Below are positions 15,980 to 27,161 of a DNA stretch of 64,000 bases, piece after piece. The notes under the pieces were generated by a model, which searched no databases, was not told the origin of the DNA, and saw only the letters and a list, made by a program, of their open reading frames with translations. Numbering within the stretch: position 1 is the stretch's first letter; each line of letters begins with the position of its first letter. The translations under genes and the position numbers were made by a program. The DNA comes from Pseudomonadota bacterium. GTDB taxonomy: Bacteria; Myxococcota_A; Polyangia; Haliangiales; Haliangiaceae. Where the stretch lies: assembly GCA_022360315.1 (NCBI GenBank), contig JAKSDA010000387.1, forward strand, positions 1 to 64,000, written 5' to 3'.

Positions 15980-17289
15980 AAGCATGCAATTGGCCGGGCA
16001 GGCCGTGGATTCTCATCGCCGCCACAACGGTGGTCCTGTCGGCTGGCCGCGCCGACCTCGACGCGGCACCCGACGCCGGCAAGCAGGTCGGCACCATATC
16101 GGTCGGGGTGTTCGTCGTGCCGGCTCGGGGCAAGATGTCGCAAGCCCGGCAGGCGACGCTTCTTCTCACCATGGAAGCGGCGCTCCAGGGAGACCAGCGC
16201 CTGGTCGTCGTCGACAAAGACCTCCGCCTGGCCCGGCGTTCGGGCGCTGTGCCGGTCAGGGCGATCGTCCGAGCGCGCGCGCTGCTCGACCGCGGCACCG
16301 CCGATCTGTCGGCGGGCCGGGCCGACGCCGCCTTGCCCGCCCTGCGACGCGGGGCCGCAACCCTGGCCAAATCCCTGGCCTATGCCAGCAAAAAAGACCT
16401 GGCGCGAGCGCAATTTCTGATCGGTGCAACCCACGTTGCGCTCGGTCAAAATGACCGCGCGCGCCGGGTCTTTGTGGGGATCCTAGCCTGGCGTCCCGAG
16501 TTTGTACCGGCCGATGTGTCAAGGGACCTGTCCCGGCAAGTCGGACCGGTGTGGAACAAGGCCAAGGCGAGCATGGCCAGGCAAAAGCGCGGCTCGCTCG
16601 AACTGGTCACCGAGCCCGCCGGCGCCCTGGCCTATGTCGACGGCAACTTTCTCGGCTTCACCCCGACCAGCGCCGAAGACTTGCCTGCGGGCACCCACTA
16701 CGTCACGTTCCGATTGAACGGCTTTGCCCGCACGGTGATCGCCAAGGCGGTATCGGGACCCGGCACCGAGACCGTGAAGGCCACTCTGGAGCGTTCTGCC
16801 GGGGTCGACCAGGTGGACGCGTTATCCAGAAAAGTGGCCATAAAACTCGGTCGTGCGACATCTCGCGACGCGGTCGAACTGGGCCGGATCCTGTCCATCG
16901 ACCACGCCGTATTCGTCCAGGTGCCCGAGGCACGCGCGGCCAGGGCCGTCTATTACGGGGCGCTCTACGATACCCAGACCGGCAAACTGTTGCGCATGGT
17001 CAAGACCCGCGCCGGCCGGGACGACATGCTCGAGGATGTGCTCGGCGACCTGGCCCGCAGTCTGTACGCCAACCTCGAATTCACCGCGGAGCCCGCGTCA
17101 CCAGTGATCAGCAAGAAGCCAGCCAGGCCGGCCGAGAAGCCGTTCTACAAGCGCTGGTGGTTTCTGACCGGAGTCGGCGTGGTGGCCGCAGCTGCGCTGG
17201 CCATTCCCATCGCCGTGGTCAGTGCGAGCGATTCGGACTCGTCCTGTTCGGACGGAGCGGTGTGCGGGGAGGTGGTGTGGAGCTTTTGA
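15976..17289 (+). CDS. PEGA-domain envelope protein
   Basis: This 437-residue protein has an N-terminal signal-like segment (PWILIAATTVVLSAGRADLDA). A helical region with TPR-like spacing (ALPALRRGAATLAKSLAYAS; QFLIGATHVALGQNDRARRV) spans about residues 110-190. A PEGA beta domain follows at about 205-275 (GSLELVTEPAGALAYVDGNF then GFTPTS). Near the C-terminus a single hydrophobic helix follows KRWWFLTGVGVVAAAALAIP, and a short tail holds two cysteines. It probably lies mostly in the periplasm and is anchored at its C-terminus. It overlaps the preceding small gene by four bases. The nearby ABC transporter is divergent. A structural or signalling role at the envelope is inferred from PEGA domains being common in myxobacterial surface and kinase proteins. 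Confidence 0.75.
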   Translation: MKACNWPGRPWILIAATTVVLSAGRADLDAAPDAGKQVGTISVGVFVVPARGKMSQARQATLLLTMEAALQGDQRLVVVDKDLRLARRSGAVPVRAIVRARALLDRGTADLSAGRADAALPALRRGAATLAKSLAYASKKDLARAQFLIGATHVALGQNDRARRVFVGILAWRPEFVPADVSRDLSRQVGPVWNKAKASMARQKRGSLELVTEPAGALAYVDGNFLGFTPTSAEDLPAGTHYVTFRLNGFARTVIAKAVSGPGTETVKATLERSAGVDQVDALSRKVAIKLGRATSRDAVELGRILSIDHAVFVQVPEARAARAVYYGALYDTQTGKLLRMVKTRAGRDDMLEDVLGDLARSLYANLEFTAEPASPVISKKPARPAEKPFYKRWWFLTGVGVVAAAALAIPIAVVSASDSDSSCSDGAVCGEVVWSF

Positions 17290-17403
17290 CGCCGCAACCG
17301 TGCGGCCAAAATCGCCGGACGTCCTCGAGCCCGGCTGTCTCTGCTTGACGACAGCGTCTACCTTGGCTAGAAATCGCCCTTTGGCTGACACAATGAGGCG
17401 ACC

Positions 17404-17568
17404 ATGGCTTCTCTGACCAAGAAGACAACCAACAAGCGACGACGCCGGCAGCGCAAAGCCGGCCGGACCCGCAAAAATCTCCATGCCAAACACTCCACAC
17501 CCACCACCGAGGAACTCTTCGCTGCCTGTGGCCAACCGGGAGAGCCCGCTCCAACCCCTCAGAACTGA
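17404..17568 (+). CDS. Small highly basic protein (54 residues)
   Basis: This short frame begins MASLTKKTTNKRRRRQRKAG and continues RTRKNLHAKHSTPTTEELF before a neutral tail ending in TPQN. Nearly half of the first 30 residues are Lys or Arg. A GAGG ribosome binding site lies seven bases before the ATG (AATGAGGCGACC), supporting real translation. The composition suggests binding to nucleic acid or the ribosome, like the small basic proteins found as single genes in myxobacteria, but no function is assigned. It stands alone, 114 bases after the PEGA gene. A weak hairpin with a short T run starts within its stop codon region. Confidence 0.7.
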   Translation: MASLTKKTTNKRRRRQRKAGRTRKNLHAKHSTPTTEELFAACGQPGEPAPTPQN

Positions 17569-17583
17569 CCCTTGCTCAGTTTT
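17563..17583 (+). terminator. Weak terminator-like hairpin
   Basis: AACTGA at 17563-17568 can pair with TCAGTT at 17576-17581 across a seven-base loop, followed by two more T residues. The left arm overlaps the stop codon of the small basic protein gene. The stem is short and the T run minimal. Confidence 0.25.
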
Positions 17584-17779
17584 AACAGCTTGAAATTTAT
17601 GCAATAAATTCTTCGAGCCTGGTGCCCGTAGCGGGCTTGACGCCCGGGGTGTGCGATGTCGCGTTTTTGTGCTGTCGAAAACGCCGGCAACGGGGTGGAG
17701 AAAGCCGGTCTGTAGTCGATTGATTCACGGGCTGGGTTTCTATTACGATTCGCGGGATTACACCACGTAGGCGAGGCGA

Positions 17780-19963
17780 ATGAAGGTCTGCCCCAAGTGT
17801 GGAAAGCAGTTTCCGGACGATGCCAATTTTTGTCCAGAGGATGCTGGACGGTTGCTCCAACATGAGCCGATCGGGAGCGTATCGACTCCGCAGCGGAACC
17901 AGCGATCCGAACCGGTAGAGTCACCGGACGAGCTGGCTGGGCCGGGGGGGGTTGTCGGGGAGCGCTTCGAGTTGATCGCGCGCATCGGCGGCTCATTGAC
18001 CGGTGAGATCTACCGTGCCAGAGACGCCACCACCGAGCGCACCTGTGTGGTAAAGCTGGTTTTTCCCGAGGTGTTTCCCTCGCTTTTGATCTTGCAGCGC
18101 ACCGAGCGCGAACTCAGGCAGCTCGAGCGGGTACAGAGCGATGGGATTGCCCGGGTCATTGCGCACGGTCGCGAGGACGATCGGCTGTGGGTCGCCAGCG
18201 AGTACATTGCCGAGAGTGAGTCGCTCGACCGGGTTGTCGCGGGCGGCGGTCCCCTGGATGTGATCCGGGCCAGTCAGATTGTTCTTCGCATCGGGCAATC
18301 GCTTGCCGACGTCGCTAAGGTCGGCGTGATCCATCGCGATCTGGCCCCCAAGAATGTTCTTCTCGGCCCTCTTGACGCCATCAAGATCATCAATTTCGGT
18401 GTGGCAGTACCGGGTGCGCAAAACGTCCACGGAGTGGCCGAATTCGTGGCCCCTGAGATGGTCGAGGGCAGGCTGGTCGATCAGCGCGCCAACATCTACA
18501 GCCTGGGTGCGGTGTTTTATTTTCTCCTGGCCGGGCGGGCGCCGTTTGTGGGCGAGCCCGAGGAGGTTTTCGAGCAACATCGCCGCGGCGATGTCGAGCC
18601 GCCGTCGACTCATGTCGAAGTGCCCGAAGCGGTGGACCTGGTCATCCTCAAGGCACTGGAGCGGGCATCGAGCAAGCGCTTCATGACGTTGAGGCATTTT
18701 CTGAACTCGGTTGAAGCGCTGTCCATGGGCGATTTCGAGCTATCGAATGTGTCCATTACACAGCCGATGAGCAGCCGTTTGTCTGCGGCCAGTGCTCCGG
18801 GCAAGCAGCGCAAGAACCGAAAGCTGGCCGAGACCATGCTCGGCGGCTTTGGCCCGGCCGATGCAGCCAAACTGCAGCGGGCCATTGCCGAGTCGCATCA
18901 AGCCGAGGCTGGGGACAGAGGCACAGCTCGCCATGCGCCGGGCATCGCGAACGTGGGCGACGGGCCCGAGGACCGGGAAATGGCGCCGGGGTTGCCGATT
19001 GTCGCGGCCAGGGTAACCGAGCAAACCGAGTCAGGCGAGGCCGCTGTGGCGCCGGCGAGTGATGGTTCTGCTCCTGGCCAGCAGGCCGACAGCCGCGCAG
19101 TCGAAGGCCGCGGCTTCGAGCTGCCGCCACCCAGTCTGGCAGAGGTGACAGATGGGGCGGCGACCCCGTTTCCGCGTTCTGCAGCGGCCAGTCTGGCGCC
19201 GCCCCTGGACCCCGGCGCTTTTTCCACGCCGGCCAAAATCGACACCAGTCCAGGGCAAGACCAGATGGCAGAGGCCGGAGCGGAGTCGCCAGTCGAAGCC
19301 GGATCGGCGGCCGTGTCGCCGCCTACTGCCTGGCCTGCAACGCCAGACCCGGAGCCCCAGACCGAAAATGGGCCGGATGCGCCGGGTTCGCGAGATCCGG
19401 ATGCTGCGAGTCCAGGGCCTGCTGCCGCCCTATCGGCTGCCGGTGGCGAGATCGAGGAGCCGGGCGCCAGCGGCAAACTCAAGGGCACACGCAAGAACAA
19501 GAGCAAGAGCAAGGGCGATAAGGGACCGTTTCGCGAGACTATGTGGTTCAAAAAGGGCGAGCTCGACTCGGCTGCTGCGGTTGCCGCTCAGGAGGAAAAG
19601 CAGCGCACCGGCCGAGACGTCTTGGACAAGGCCGACTTCATGCCGATGGAGGATCGCTACGAGGACGACGGCAGCCTGACCTCGGGGGATCGACGGCGCT
19701 TCAGCCTCAAGACCGGTGGAACCGAGATGATGCCGGCGATGGACGGACAACACCCGAGCCAGAGCCAGCAGGTTTCGGAGCGCGAATTGATCAGCGAGTT
19801 GAAGAGCGGACGGGGAAAGATCATTGCCGCCATTGCGGTCGGCATACTGTTGCTGGTAGCCATTGTGGCCTACGCTTTGACCGGTCACGGCGACGCGCCG
19901 GACAGCTCCGGCGGCGAGACTCAAAAAACAAATCCCGATGTTCCCACGCCGACCCCGGAGTGA
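17780..19963 (+). CDS. Predicted Ser/Thr pseudokinase with zinc-ribbon-like N-terminus and C-terminal membrane anchor
   Basis: The protein has 727 residues. Residues 1-23 form a short CPKCG...FCPEDAG ribbon (Cys4, Cys7, Cys18). A kinase fold spans about 60-330, but key positions are changed. The glycine loop is IGGSLTGEIY, the catalytic loop reads HRDLAPKN (Ala in place of Lys at 189), and the magnesium-binding DFG is NFG (Asn205). The lysine in VVKLV (92) and the HRD aspartate remain. Loss of the DFG aspartate usually abolishes or strongly lowers phosphotransfer, so a scaffold or allosteric role is likely. A long Pro/Ala-rich linker precedes one membrane helix (IIAAIAVGILLLVAIVAYAL) near the end. 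The start is supported by an upstream GGCGAGGCGA. Its close upstream position to another kinase gene suggests a signalling pair. Confidence 0.82.
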   Translation: MKVCPKCGKQFPDDANFCPEDAGRLLQHEPIGSVSTPQRNQRSEPVESPDELAGPGGVVGERFELIARIGGSLTGEIYRARDATTERTCVVKLVFPEVFPSLLILQRTERELRQLERVQSDGIARVIAHGREDDRLWVASEYIAESESLDRVVAGGGPLDVIRASQIVLRIGQSLADVAKVGVIHRDLAPKNVLLGPLDAIKIINFGVAVPGAQNVHGVAEFVAPEMVEGRLVDQRANIYSLGAVFYFLLAGRAPFVGEPEEVFEQHRRGDVEPPSTHVEVPEAVDLVILKALERASSKRFMTLRHFLNSVEALSMGDFELSNVSITQPMSSRLSAASAPGKQRKNRKLAETMLGGFGPADAAKLQRAIAESHQAEAGDRGTARHAPGIANVGDGPEDREMAPGLPIVAARVTEQTESGEAAVAPASDGSAPGQQADSRAVEGRGFELPPPSLAEVTDGAATPFPRSAAASLAPPLDPGAFSTPAKIDTSPGQDQMAEAGAESPVEAGSAAVSPPTAWPATPDPEPQTENGPDAPGSRDPDAASPGPAAALSAAGGEIEEPGASGKLKGTRKNKSKSKGDKGPFRETMWFKKGELDSAAAVAAQEEKQRTGRDVLDKADFMPMEDRYEDDGSLTSGDRRRFSLKTGGTEMMPAMDGQHPSQSQQVSERELISELKSGRGKIIAAIAVGILLLVAIVAYALTGHGDAPDSSGGETQKTNPDVPTPTPE

Positions 19964-20444
19964 GCACGGACAGCGGTCAATGCTGTCGCACGGCCGCGTG
20001 GTAACCAAAAATCGCTGGCCTGAAAGCAACTGGCTGACCAGTTTATGCGCCGGGTGGCTCGGCGTATGAGTTGTTCACTTCGACAACAAGCGGGCTTAAA
20101 GGTGTCGCGCGGCAAGCGGGAGGGATGGCAGCTGCGCTCAGTCGGCGCTTCATGACACGATCGCGGTCATTGCTGGATGACAGCCCGGGTCTCAGTACCG
20201 CGACCCGCAATTAAGTGCCCAGTAGGGTCGGTCCAGCGCGTCGAGGGCAAGGCGCGAAGAAGGAGCATAGTGGGCCTACGTGACCGATGAGCAACCCAGC
20301 CATCGGCGGGCTGGTCGGCCGTAATGGGCACTTAATTGCGGGTCGCGGTACTAAGTTTGGCCGACGGGTCATGTGCGCCACGTGGTACCGTGCCATTCGG
20401 GTATGCTGGTCGGTGTCCGGTAGCACGACCATGGAGCTGTATGA
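19964..20444. other. Intergenic region between two kinase genes
   Basis: About 480 bases without a supported gene. The central third is occupied by an inverted-repeat element (20194-20352). The remaining sequence must contain the promoter of the kinase-STAND-WD40 gene, but no clear hexamers stand out. Confidence 0.6.
20194..20352. mobile_element. MITE-like element with perfect 28-bp terminal inverted repeats
   Basis: The left end (20194-20221) begins AGTACCGCGACCCGCAATTA, and the right end (20325-20352) is its exact reverse complement over 28 bases. Allowing one mismatch extends the pairing to 20191-20355. The interior contains TAGTGGGCCTACGTGACCGA followed by TGAGCAA, shared with the elements at 42439-42598 and 3761-3806. 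No coding capacity and no certain target-site duplication. The ends could also form one very long stem in RNA or single-stranded DNA. Confidence 0.8.
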
Positions 20445-23400
20445 ATGGACGATCAGTTTCCAGGACCCAAACGTGACTTTGGAGAGGCTTATCAGAGGAG
20501 CGAACCGAACCGCTGTGCAAATGACGACTGCACCCTGACCCACATTGAATCAGACCGGGACGAGATGACCGAAACTGCCAATCGCAACGGGGCAATTCCC
20601 GGTCAGCAAGCTCGAGATCAGGTAGCTCGACCAATTCACCATCACCGGCACTGCACCTCGTCGGACGGCGCCGAGGACACAGCCACCATCAGCGAGAAGG
20701 CGCGACATCGCAGATACCCGCGGAGTATCGTTCCCGGACGGACGATCAACCAGTACGAGCTCATTCGCCCCCTGGGCAGCGGCGGCATGGGGCGAGTGTA
20801 TCTGGCCCGCGACACCGATCTAGGTCGCCTGGTTGCCCTGAAACTTCTCGTCGAGCACACTGGCCTCCGCGCCAGGCGGATGGTGAAGGAGGCACGTACC
20901 ACAGCGCAGTTCAATCACGAAAACGTGGTGATCATCTACGAGGCCGGTGAATACTCTGGCTCTCCTTATCTGGCCCTCGAATACGTTCGAGGGCGAACTC
21001 TGGCCCAGTGGCTGCGGGAGCGGGCGCAAATTCACCGACAGAGCTCGGTTGTCGCTGCCGAGGGGATGTGGGACTCGACCGGGCTCGAGCTTCCCCCCGG
21101 TACCGGACTGTCGACGGGCCAGGCCGCAGAACTGATGATTCCCGTGATCCGTGCCCTCACTCATGCCCACAAGCACGGCATTGTCCATCGAGATCTGAAA
21201 CCGTCGAACATCATGATCACCGAGTCTGGCAACATCAAGTTGCTCGACTTTGGCGTCGCCAAACTCCTCGATGAAGCGGAGCCCGATATCGAGACGCTGC
21301 AGGATCCCAGCCTTGCGCCTGCGCTCACGCAAACCAATGCAGTCCTCGGAACCAGAATGTACATGTCTCCCGAGCAGTGGACCCGAGGACCAGTCGACGG
21401 TCGGGCCGATTTGTGGGCTGTGGGCCTTGTGCTCTACGAAATCATTATGGGCGAACATATTCTGTCGCCGCTGACCCCCGCCAAGCTGGCCTCGGTGGCC
21501 GACCTCGGTATTGCCATGCCGAGCGTACGCGAAGAGCACCCAGAGCTGGGCAAGCTGGCCTCGATCATCGATCGCTGCCTCAGAAAACGCCAAGAGGACC
21601 GGATCGATTCGGCCCGGGCTCTGCTCGCCGAACTCGAGATTATGGTGGTGCCGCGCCGGGTCGCCTCCGCAGTGGACGATGAAGATCGCTGCCCTTACCC
21701 GGGCCTGGCCGCCTTCCAGGAGAATGACGCCGACCGTTTCTACGGGCGCGACCTTCTGGTGCGCGAGGTTGTGAGTCGTCTCGCCGAACAGCCATTCATC
21801 GCCATCGTCGGGCCGTCGGGAGTCGGCAAATCATCGTTTGTGCGCGCTGGAGTGATTCCGGCGCTCAAACGCAGCGACGCCTGGGAAGCGTTTATCATCC
21901 GCCCGGGCTCCCATCCGCTCGTCGCCCTGGCCGAGCTCCTGTCGCGGCATTCGTGGGGCACCGTGACCAGGAGCCTGGGTGACGAGCACTCGGCCGAGGC
22001 GACCCTCGACGATGGCTCGTTCATGGGGACACGCGAAGCCCTGTGCAAGCGCCTGTGCGACAAGCCGGGGTATCTAGGTGCTCAGCTGCGCATCCGTGCA
22101 CGCCGCAAGCTCGAACGCATCCTCCTCTTTGTCGATCAGTTCGAGGAGATCTACACCCTCGCCGAACAGACCGAACGCGAGGCATTTCTGGCCTGTCTGG
22201 CCGGCGTGGCCGACGACGCGGGCTCTCCCCTGCGGGTGATCGTTTCGATACGTCTCGACTTTCTCGAGCGGGTGACCGAGAGCGGCGCCAGCATGACCGA
22301 GCTGAGCCGCGGCTTCATGTTGCTGCCGCCAATGGGTCGCGACCATCTGCGCGCGGCCCTGGAGCGGCCGCTCGAAGCACTGCACTGTCGATTCGAGAGC
22401 GACCGGCTGGTCGACGAGATGCTGGACAGTCTGGGAGCCGACACCGGCGTCTTGCCTCTCCTGCAATTCACCGCATCCAAGATGTGGCAGCTGCGCGACC
22501 GTCAACGCCGCTTGCTCACCGAAGCCAGCTATCGCCACCTCGGCGGGGTGGCCGGGACCCTGGCCCGACACGCCGATGTTGTGGTCGGCACCATGTCGAC
22601 CCGTGAGCGACAACTGGTCCGCGCGGCATTTATGCGTCTCGTAACACCAGAGCGGACTCGCGATCTGGTTCCCCGCAGCGAGCTCGACGACCTTGCCGGC
22701 CACGATCGAGAGGATATGCAGCGGGTGGTCGCGCGACTCATCGATGCCCGACTGCTGACCACCCATAGCAGCGGCCAGGACGATGAGACTGTCCTCGAGC
22801 TGGTGCACGAATCACTGATCGAGAACTGGCCGGCGCTGACCAGGTGGCTGAGTGAAAACAAGGATGACGCGGCATTTCTGGCCAGATTGCGCGCTGCGGC
22901 CAGCGAGTGGGAAAAGAGCGGACACCGCGATGGCCTGGTCTGGCGTGGCCAGGCGGCGAGCGAAGCCAAGTCCTTTTATGGTCGCCATCAAGCCGATCCT
23001 GTGGGCCCGCTCAGCAAGCGCGACGAGCGCTATCTCCTGGCTGTCCTGGCCCTTTCAGAACGCTCGCAGCGCCGTCGGCGGCATATCGCGATCGGCCTGA
23101 TCGCGGCCCTGAGCATTGTCGCTCTGACTCTGTCGTACCTGGTGGCTCGTGCCGAGCAAGAAGCGGCCCGGGCCGAACGAGAGGCAGCCCGGGCCGAACG
23201 AGAGGCAGCTCGGGTGCGCGAGGAAGCAGTCCGGGCGCGCAATGCGACGCGAATCGCAGCCGCAGAAACCCAGCGACACGATCCCACCACGGTACTGTCG
23301 TTGTTGCGCGAGGTGGAGTCCGGCCCTCTGCCTGGCACGTGGTCGGGTCTCGCGCGGTGGGCGCTCGCCGAGGGAGTCGCCGCCGCTGTCTTCTCTCACC

Positions 23401-25304
23401 CCGCCAAGGTCGAAGCCGCGGCGCTGAGCAGCGACGGCCGCCGTGTTGTCACGGCGGCTGGAGACGCCGCCGTGAGGATGTGGAACGCCGATGGCCAGGG
23501 TGCTGCGCGGGTATTTCGCGGTCACAAGGCAATTGTCCATTCAGTGCAATTCAGCCGCGATAACAGCCGCATTGTCTCGGCCTCCGCCGACCAGACTGTC
23601 CGGGTCTGGCCGATCGACGGCAGTGCTCCGCCGCTGGTTTTTCACGGCCACACGGCTGCGGTTTTTGCCGCCGCGTTCAGCCCCGACGGCACCCGCATCG
23701 TATCGGCTTCGGCGGACAGGACTGTGCGGATCTGGCGAGCTGACGGCAGTGGTTCCCCGGTGATTCTCAACGGACATGGCGGCCCGGTTTACTCTGCCGC
23801 GTTCAGCCCCGAGGGCACTCGCATTGTCTCGGCTTCAGACGATCACACCGTGCGGGTCTGGCCGACACGTGGCGGTGACGCCATGCTCATCCTCACCGGC
23901 CACACCGGGCCGGTGTTGTCTGCGGCGTTTAGCAGCGACGGCATCCGCATTGTTTCTGGCTCCGCAGACAAGACCATGCGAGTGTGGCGGGCCGACGGTC
24001 GGGGGCGTCCGCAGATTATCCACGGCCGCGGGGGCACGGTGTACAGTGCGGCATTCAGTCCCGACAACACCCGCCTGGTCTCTGCCACCTGGGACAAAGC
24101 GATACGACTGTGGCGGGCCGATGGCGAGGGCTCGCCGCTGGTACTGCGCGGCCACCGGGCCCGAGTTGTATCGGTGGCCTTTAGTGGCGACGGCACCCGC
24201 ATCATCTCGGCTTCGTGGGACCGTAGCGTACGGCTGTGGCGAACAGAACGCCCGGGTCAGCCGCTGGTGCTGCGCGGTCACGCAGAAAGCGTCTACCTGG
24301 CGTCACTCAGTCCTGACGGCAGGCGTATTGCATCGGCGTCCGAGGACAAGACAGTGCGGATATGGCCGATCGACGGTCAAGGTTCTCCTGTGATCCTGCG
24401 CGGACACACCGGCCCGGTCTACTCGGCGTGGTTCCATCCTGACGGCACCCGGGTGATCTCCACGTCGCTGGACAAGACAGTGCGCATCTGGCCCCATGAC
24501 GGCCGGGGCCCGGCGGTGGTTCTGCGCGGCCACAGGGGACCGGTATGGGGATCGGCAGTCAGCCCAGACGGGACCCTGATCGCCTCTGCCTCGGGGGATA
24601 AGACGGTTCGGATCTGGCCGGTCGACGGCCGCGGGGAGCCGATTATTTTGCGCGGCCATACCGAGGCTGTATGGGGAGTAGCGTTCAGCCCCGATGGCAC
24701 GCGCGTCGCCTCTGCTTCGGTTGACCACACCATTCGGGTATGGCCGATCGATGGCCGAGCTCCCCCGGTGGTTTTACGCGGGCACCAAGATCGGGTTCGA
24801 TCGGCTGTATTTAACAGCGACGGCACCCATCTGGTCTCGGCAGCAGCAGACAAGACGGTGCGGGTATGGCGAGCCGACGGCGTCGGCACGCCGCTGGTCT
24901 TACGCGGCCATTCCGGGCCAGTTTGGTGGGCCGAATTCAATGCCGACGAGACCCGCATCGTCTCGGCTTCGCTGGACAAAACCATCCGCATATGGCCAGC
25001 GGACGGCCACGGGCAACCCATCGTATTGCGCGGTCACGCCGACGACGCCAATTCGGCCATGTTCAGCCGCGATGACACTCTGATTCTATCTGCCTCGGAC
25101 GACAAGACTATACGAGTTTGGAGCGACTTTTCTCCGCTCATGCCCACAGATCCACAGTTGTGGGCGGCTACCAACTACTGCATCCCGATCGAGCTTCGTC
25201 AGCTTCTTCTGGCGACTTCGGAGGAGGTTTCACGAGCCAACCGCGACCAATGCCTGCACCACGTCGCCCAGGCCCATCCCGCGCAGGTGGCACCACAGCG
25301 GTGA
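20445..25304 (+). CDS. Ser/Thr kinase-STAND NTPase-WD40 fusion protein
   Basis: This 1619-residue multidomain regulator starts with a canonical kinase domain at about residues 100-405 (GSGGMGRVYL, VALKLL, HRDLKPSN, DFGVA). A STAND-type NTPase follows, with entry motif CPYPGLAAFQENDADRFYGR, Walker A GPSGVGKSS and sensor-like ILLFVDQFEE. Next come a helical region, one membrane helix (IGLIAALSIVALTLSYLVA) and an Ala/Arg/Glu coiled coil. Fourteen WD40 repeats (GH...DGTRIVSASxDKTVRIW) then run almost to the end, enough for two seven-bladed propellers. The start is supported by GGAG at 20433-20436. STAND proteins switch on by nucleotide-dependent oligomerisation when the propeller binds a ligand; here the output would be kinase activity. 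The trigger is unknown. Confidence 0.92.
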   Translation: MDDQFPGPKRDFGEAYQRSEPNRCANDDCTLTHIESDRDEMTETANRNGAIPGQQARDQVARPIHHHRHCTSSDGAEDTATISEKARHRRYPRSIVPGRTINQYELIRPLGSGGMGRVYLARDTDLGRLVALKLLVEHTGLRARRMVKEARTTAQFNHENVVIIYEAGEYSGSPYLALEYVRGRTLAQWLRERAQIHRQSSVVAAEGMWDSTGLELPPGTGLSTGQAAELMIPVIRALTHAHKHGIVHRDLKPSNIMITESGNIKLLDFGVAKLLDEAEPDIETLQDPSLAPALTQTNAVLGTRMYMSPEQWTRGPVDGRADLWAVGLVLYEIIMGEHILSPLTPAKLASVADLGIAMPSVREEHPELGKLASIIDRCLRKRQEDRIDSARALLAELEIMVVPRRVASAVDDEDRCPYPGLAAFQENDADRFYGRDLLVREVVSRLAEQPFIAIVGPSGVGKSSFVRAGVIPALKRSDAWEAFIIRPGSHPLVALAELLSRHSWGTVTRSLGDEHSAEATLDDGSFMGTREALCKRLCDKPGYLGAQLRIRARRKLERILLFVDQFEEIYTLAEQTEREAFLACLAGVADDAGSPLRVIVSIRLDFLERVTESGASMTELSRGFMLLPPMGRDHLRAALERPLEALHCRFESDRLVDEMLDSLGADTGVLPLLQFTASKMWQLRDRQRRLLTEASYRHLGGVAGTLARHADVVVGTMSTRERQLVRAAFMRLVTPERTRDLVPRSELDDLAGHDREDMQRVVARLIDARLLTTHSSGQDDETVLELVHESLIENWPALTRWLSENKDDAAFLARLRAAASEWEKSGHRDGLVWRGQAASEAKSFYGRHQADPVGPLSKRDERYLLAVLALSERSQRRRRHIAIGLIAALSIVALTLSYLVARAEQEAARAEREAARAEREAARVREEAVRARNATRIAAAETQRHDPTTVLSLLREVESGPLPGTWSGLARWALAEGVAAAVFSHPAKVEAAALSSDGRRVVTAAGDAAVRMWNADGQGAARVFRGHKAIVHSVQFSRDNSRIVSASADQTVRVWPIDGSAPPLVFHGHTAAVFAAAFSPDGTRIVSASADRTVRIWRADGSGSPVILNGHGGPVYSAAFSPEGTRIVSASDDHTVRVWPTRGGDAMLILTGHTGPVLSAAFSSDGIRIVSGSADKTMRVWRADGRGRPQIIHGRGGTVYSAAFSPDNTRLVSATWDKAIRLWRADGEGSPLVLRGHRARVVSVAFSGDGTRIISASWDRSVRLWRTERPGQPLVLRGHAESVYLASLSPDGRRIASASEDKTVRIWPIDGQGSPVILRGHTGPVYSAWFHPDGTRVISTSLDKTVRIWPHDGRGPAVVLRGHRGPVWGSAVSPDGTLIASASGDKTVRIWPVDGRGEPIILRGHTEAVWGVAFSPDGTRVASASVDHTIRVWPIDGRAPPVVLRGHQDRVRSAVFNSDGTHLVSAAADKTVRVWRADGVGTPLVLRGHSGPVWWAEFNADETRIVSASLDKTIRIWPADGHGQPIVLRGHADDANSAMFSRDDTLILSASDDKTIRVWSDFSPLMPTDPQLWAATNYCIPIELRQLLLATSEEVSRANRDQCLHHVAQAHPAQVAPQR

Positions 25305-25529
25305 ATTCAAGGCGTACAACACAACGCCGAGCATCGCAGTGACTATCGCGGTCTGTCTGAGGCTGGGCAGGAGGCCACCATGCGGGCTTGATATCGGCCA
25401 GTCCCAGTCGGCCTCGGGGTTCGCAGTCGAGGGGTAAGCCCGGATCATTTACGAGTCTGGCTGCTGCGGGTCGCATCTGCCGGCGATTTCCGCTGCAACC
25501 TCGCGACGCCGTCCTCGTAATGATCCGAG

Positions 25530-26894
<1,365 letters not shown>

Positions 26895-27161
26895 TTTGTT
26901 ATTCTATCGCCCGTGTTAATCTTCATCAGCTCACGGTCGCCCACACGCTCCGAGAAAGCGCATTCGGACAGAAAATGCCGGGTACGGTCTTGCCGGACGT
27001 CACGCCGGACCAGGCGATCGGGCATTCCAGATGAAAGAGGGCAAGCAGGGCAACGACTCGGGCAAAAGAGCCGCTGGTTATTTGATCCTCCCGGCCTTTC
27101 GATTGTGGTATGCGGAGGGGAACTCGACCCTTCCGACAAGGCGTGATAAGGGCATCCCGAG

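Noticed and set aside
23400..25130. Regular periodic sequence resembling a CRISPR or satellite array
   Set aside because: The periodicity of about 123 bases is explained by the WD40 blades encoded in the large kinase gene; there are no short identical repeats with unique spacers.
26895..27161. Magnesium-sensing riboswitch before mgtE
   Set aside because: No conserved M-box elements could be recognised in the 267-base gap; structure prediction would be needed to claim one.
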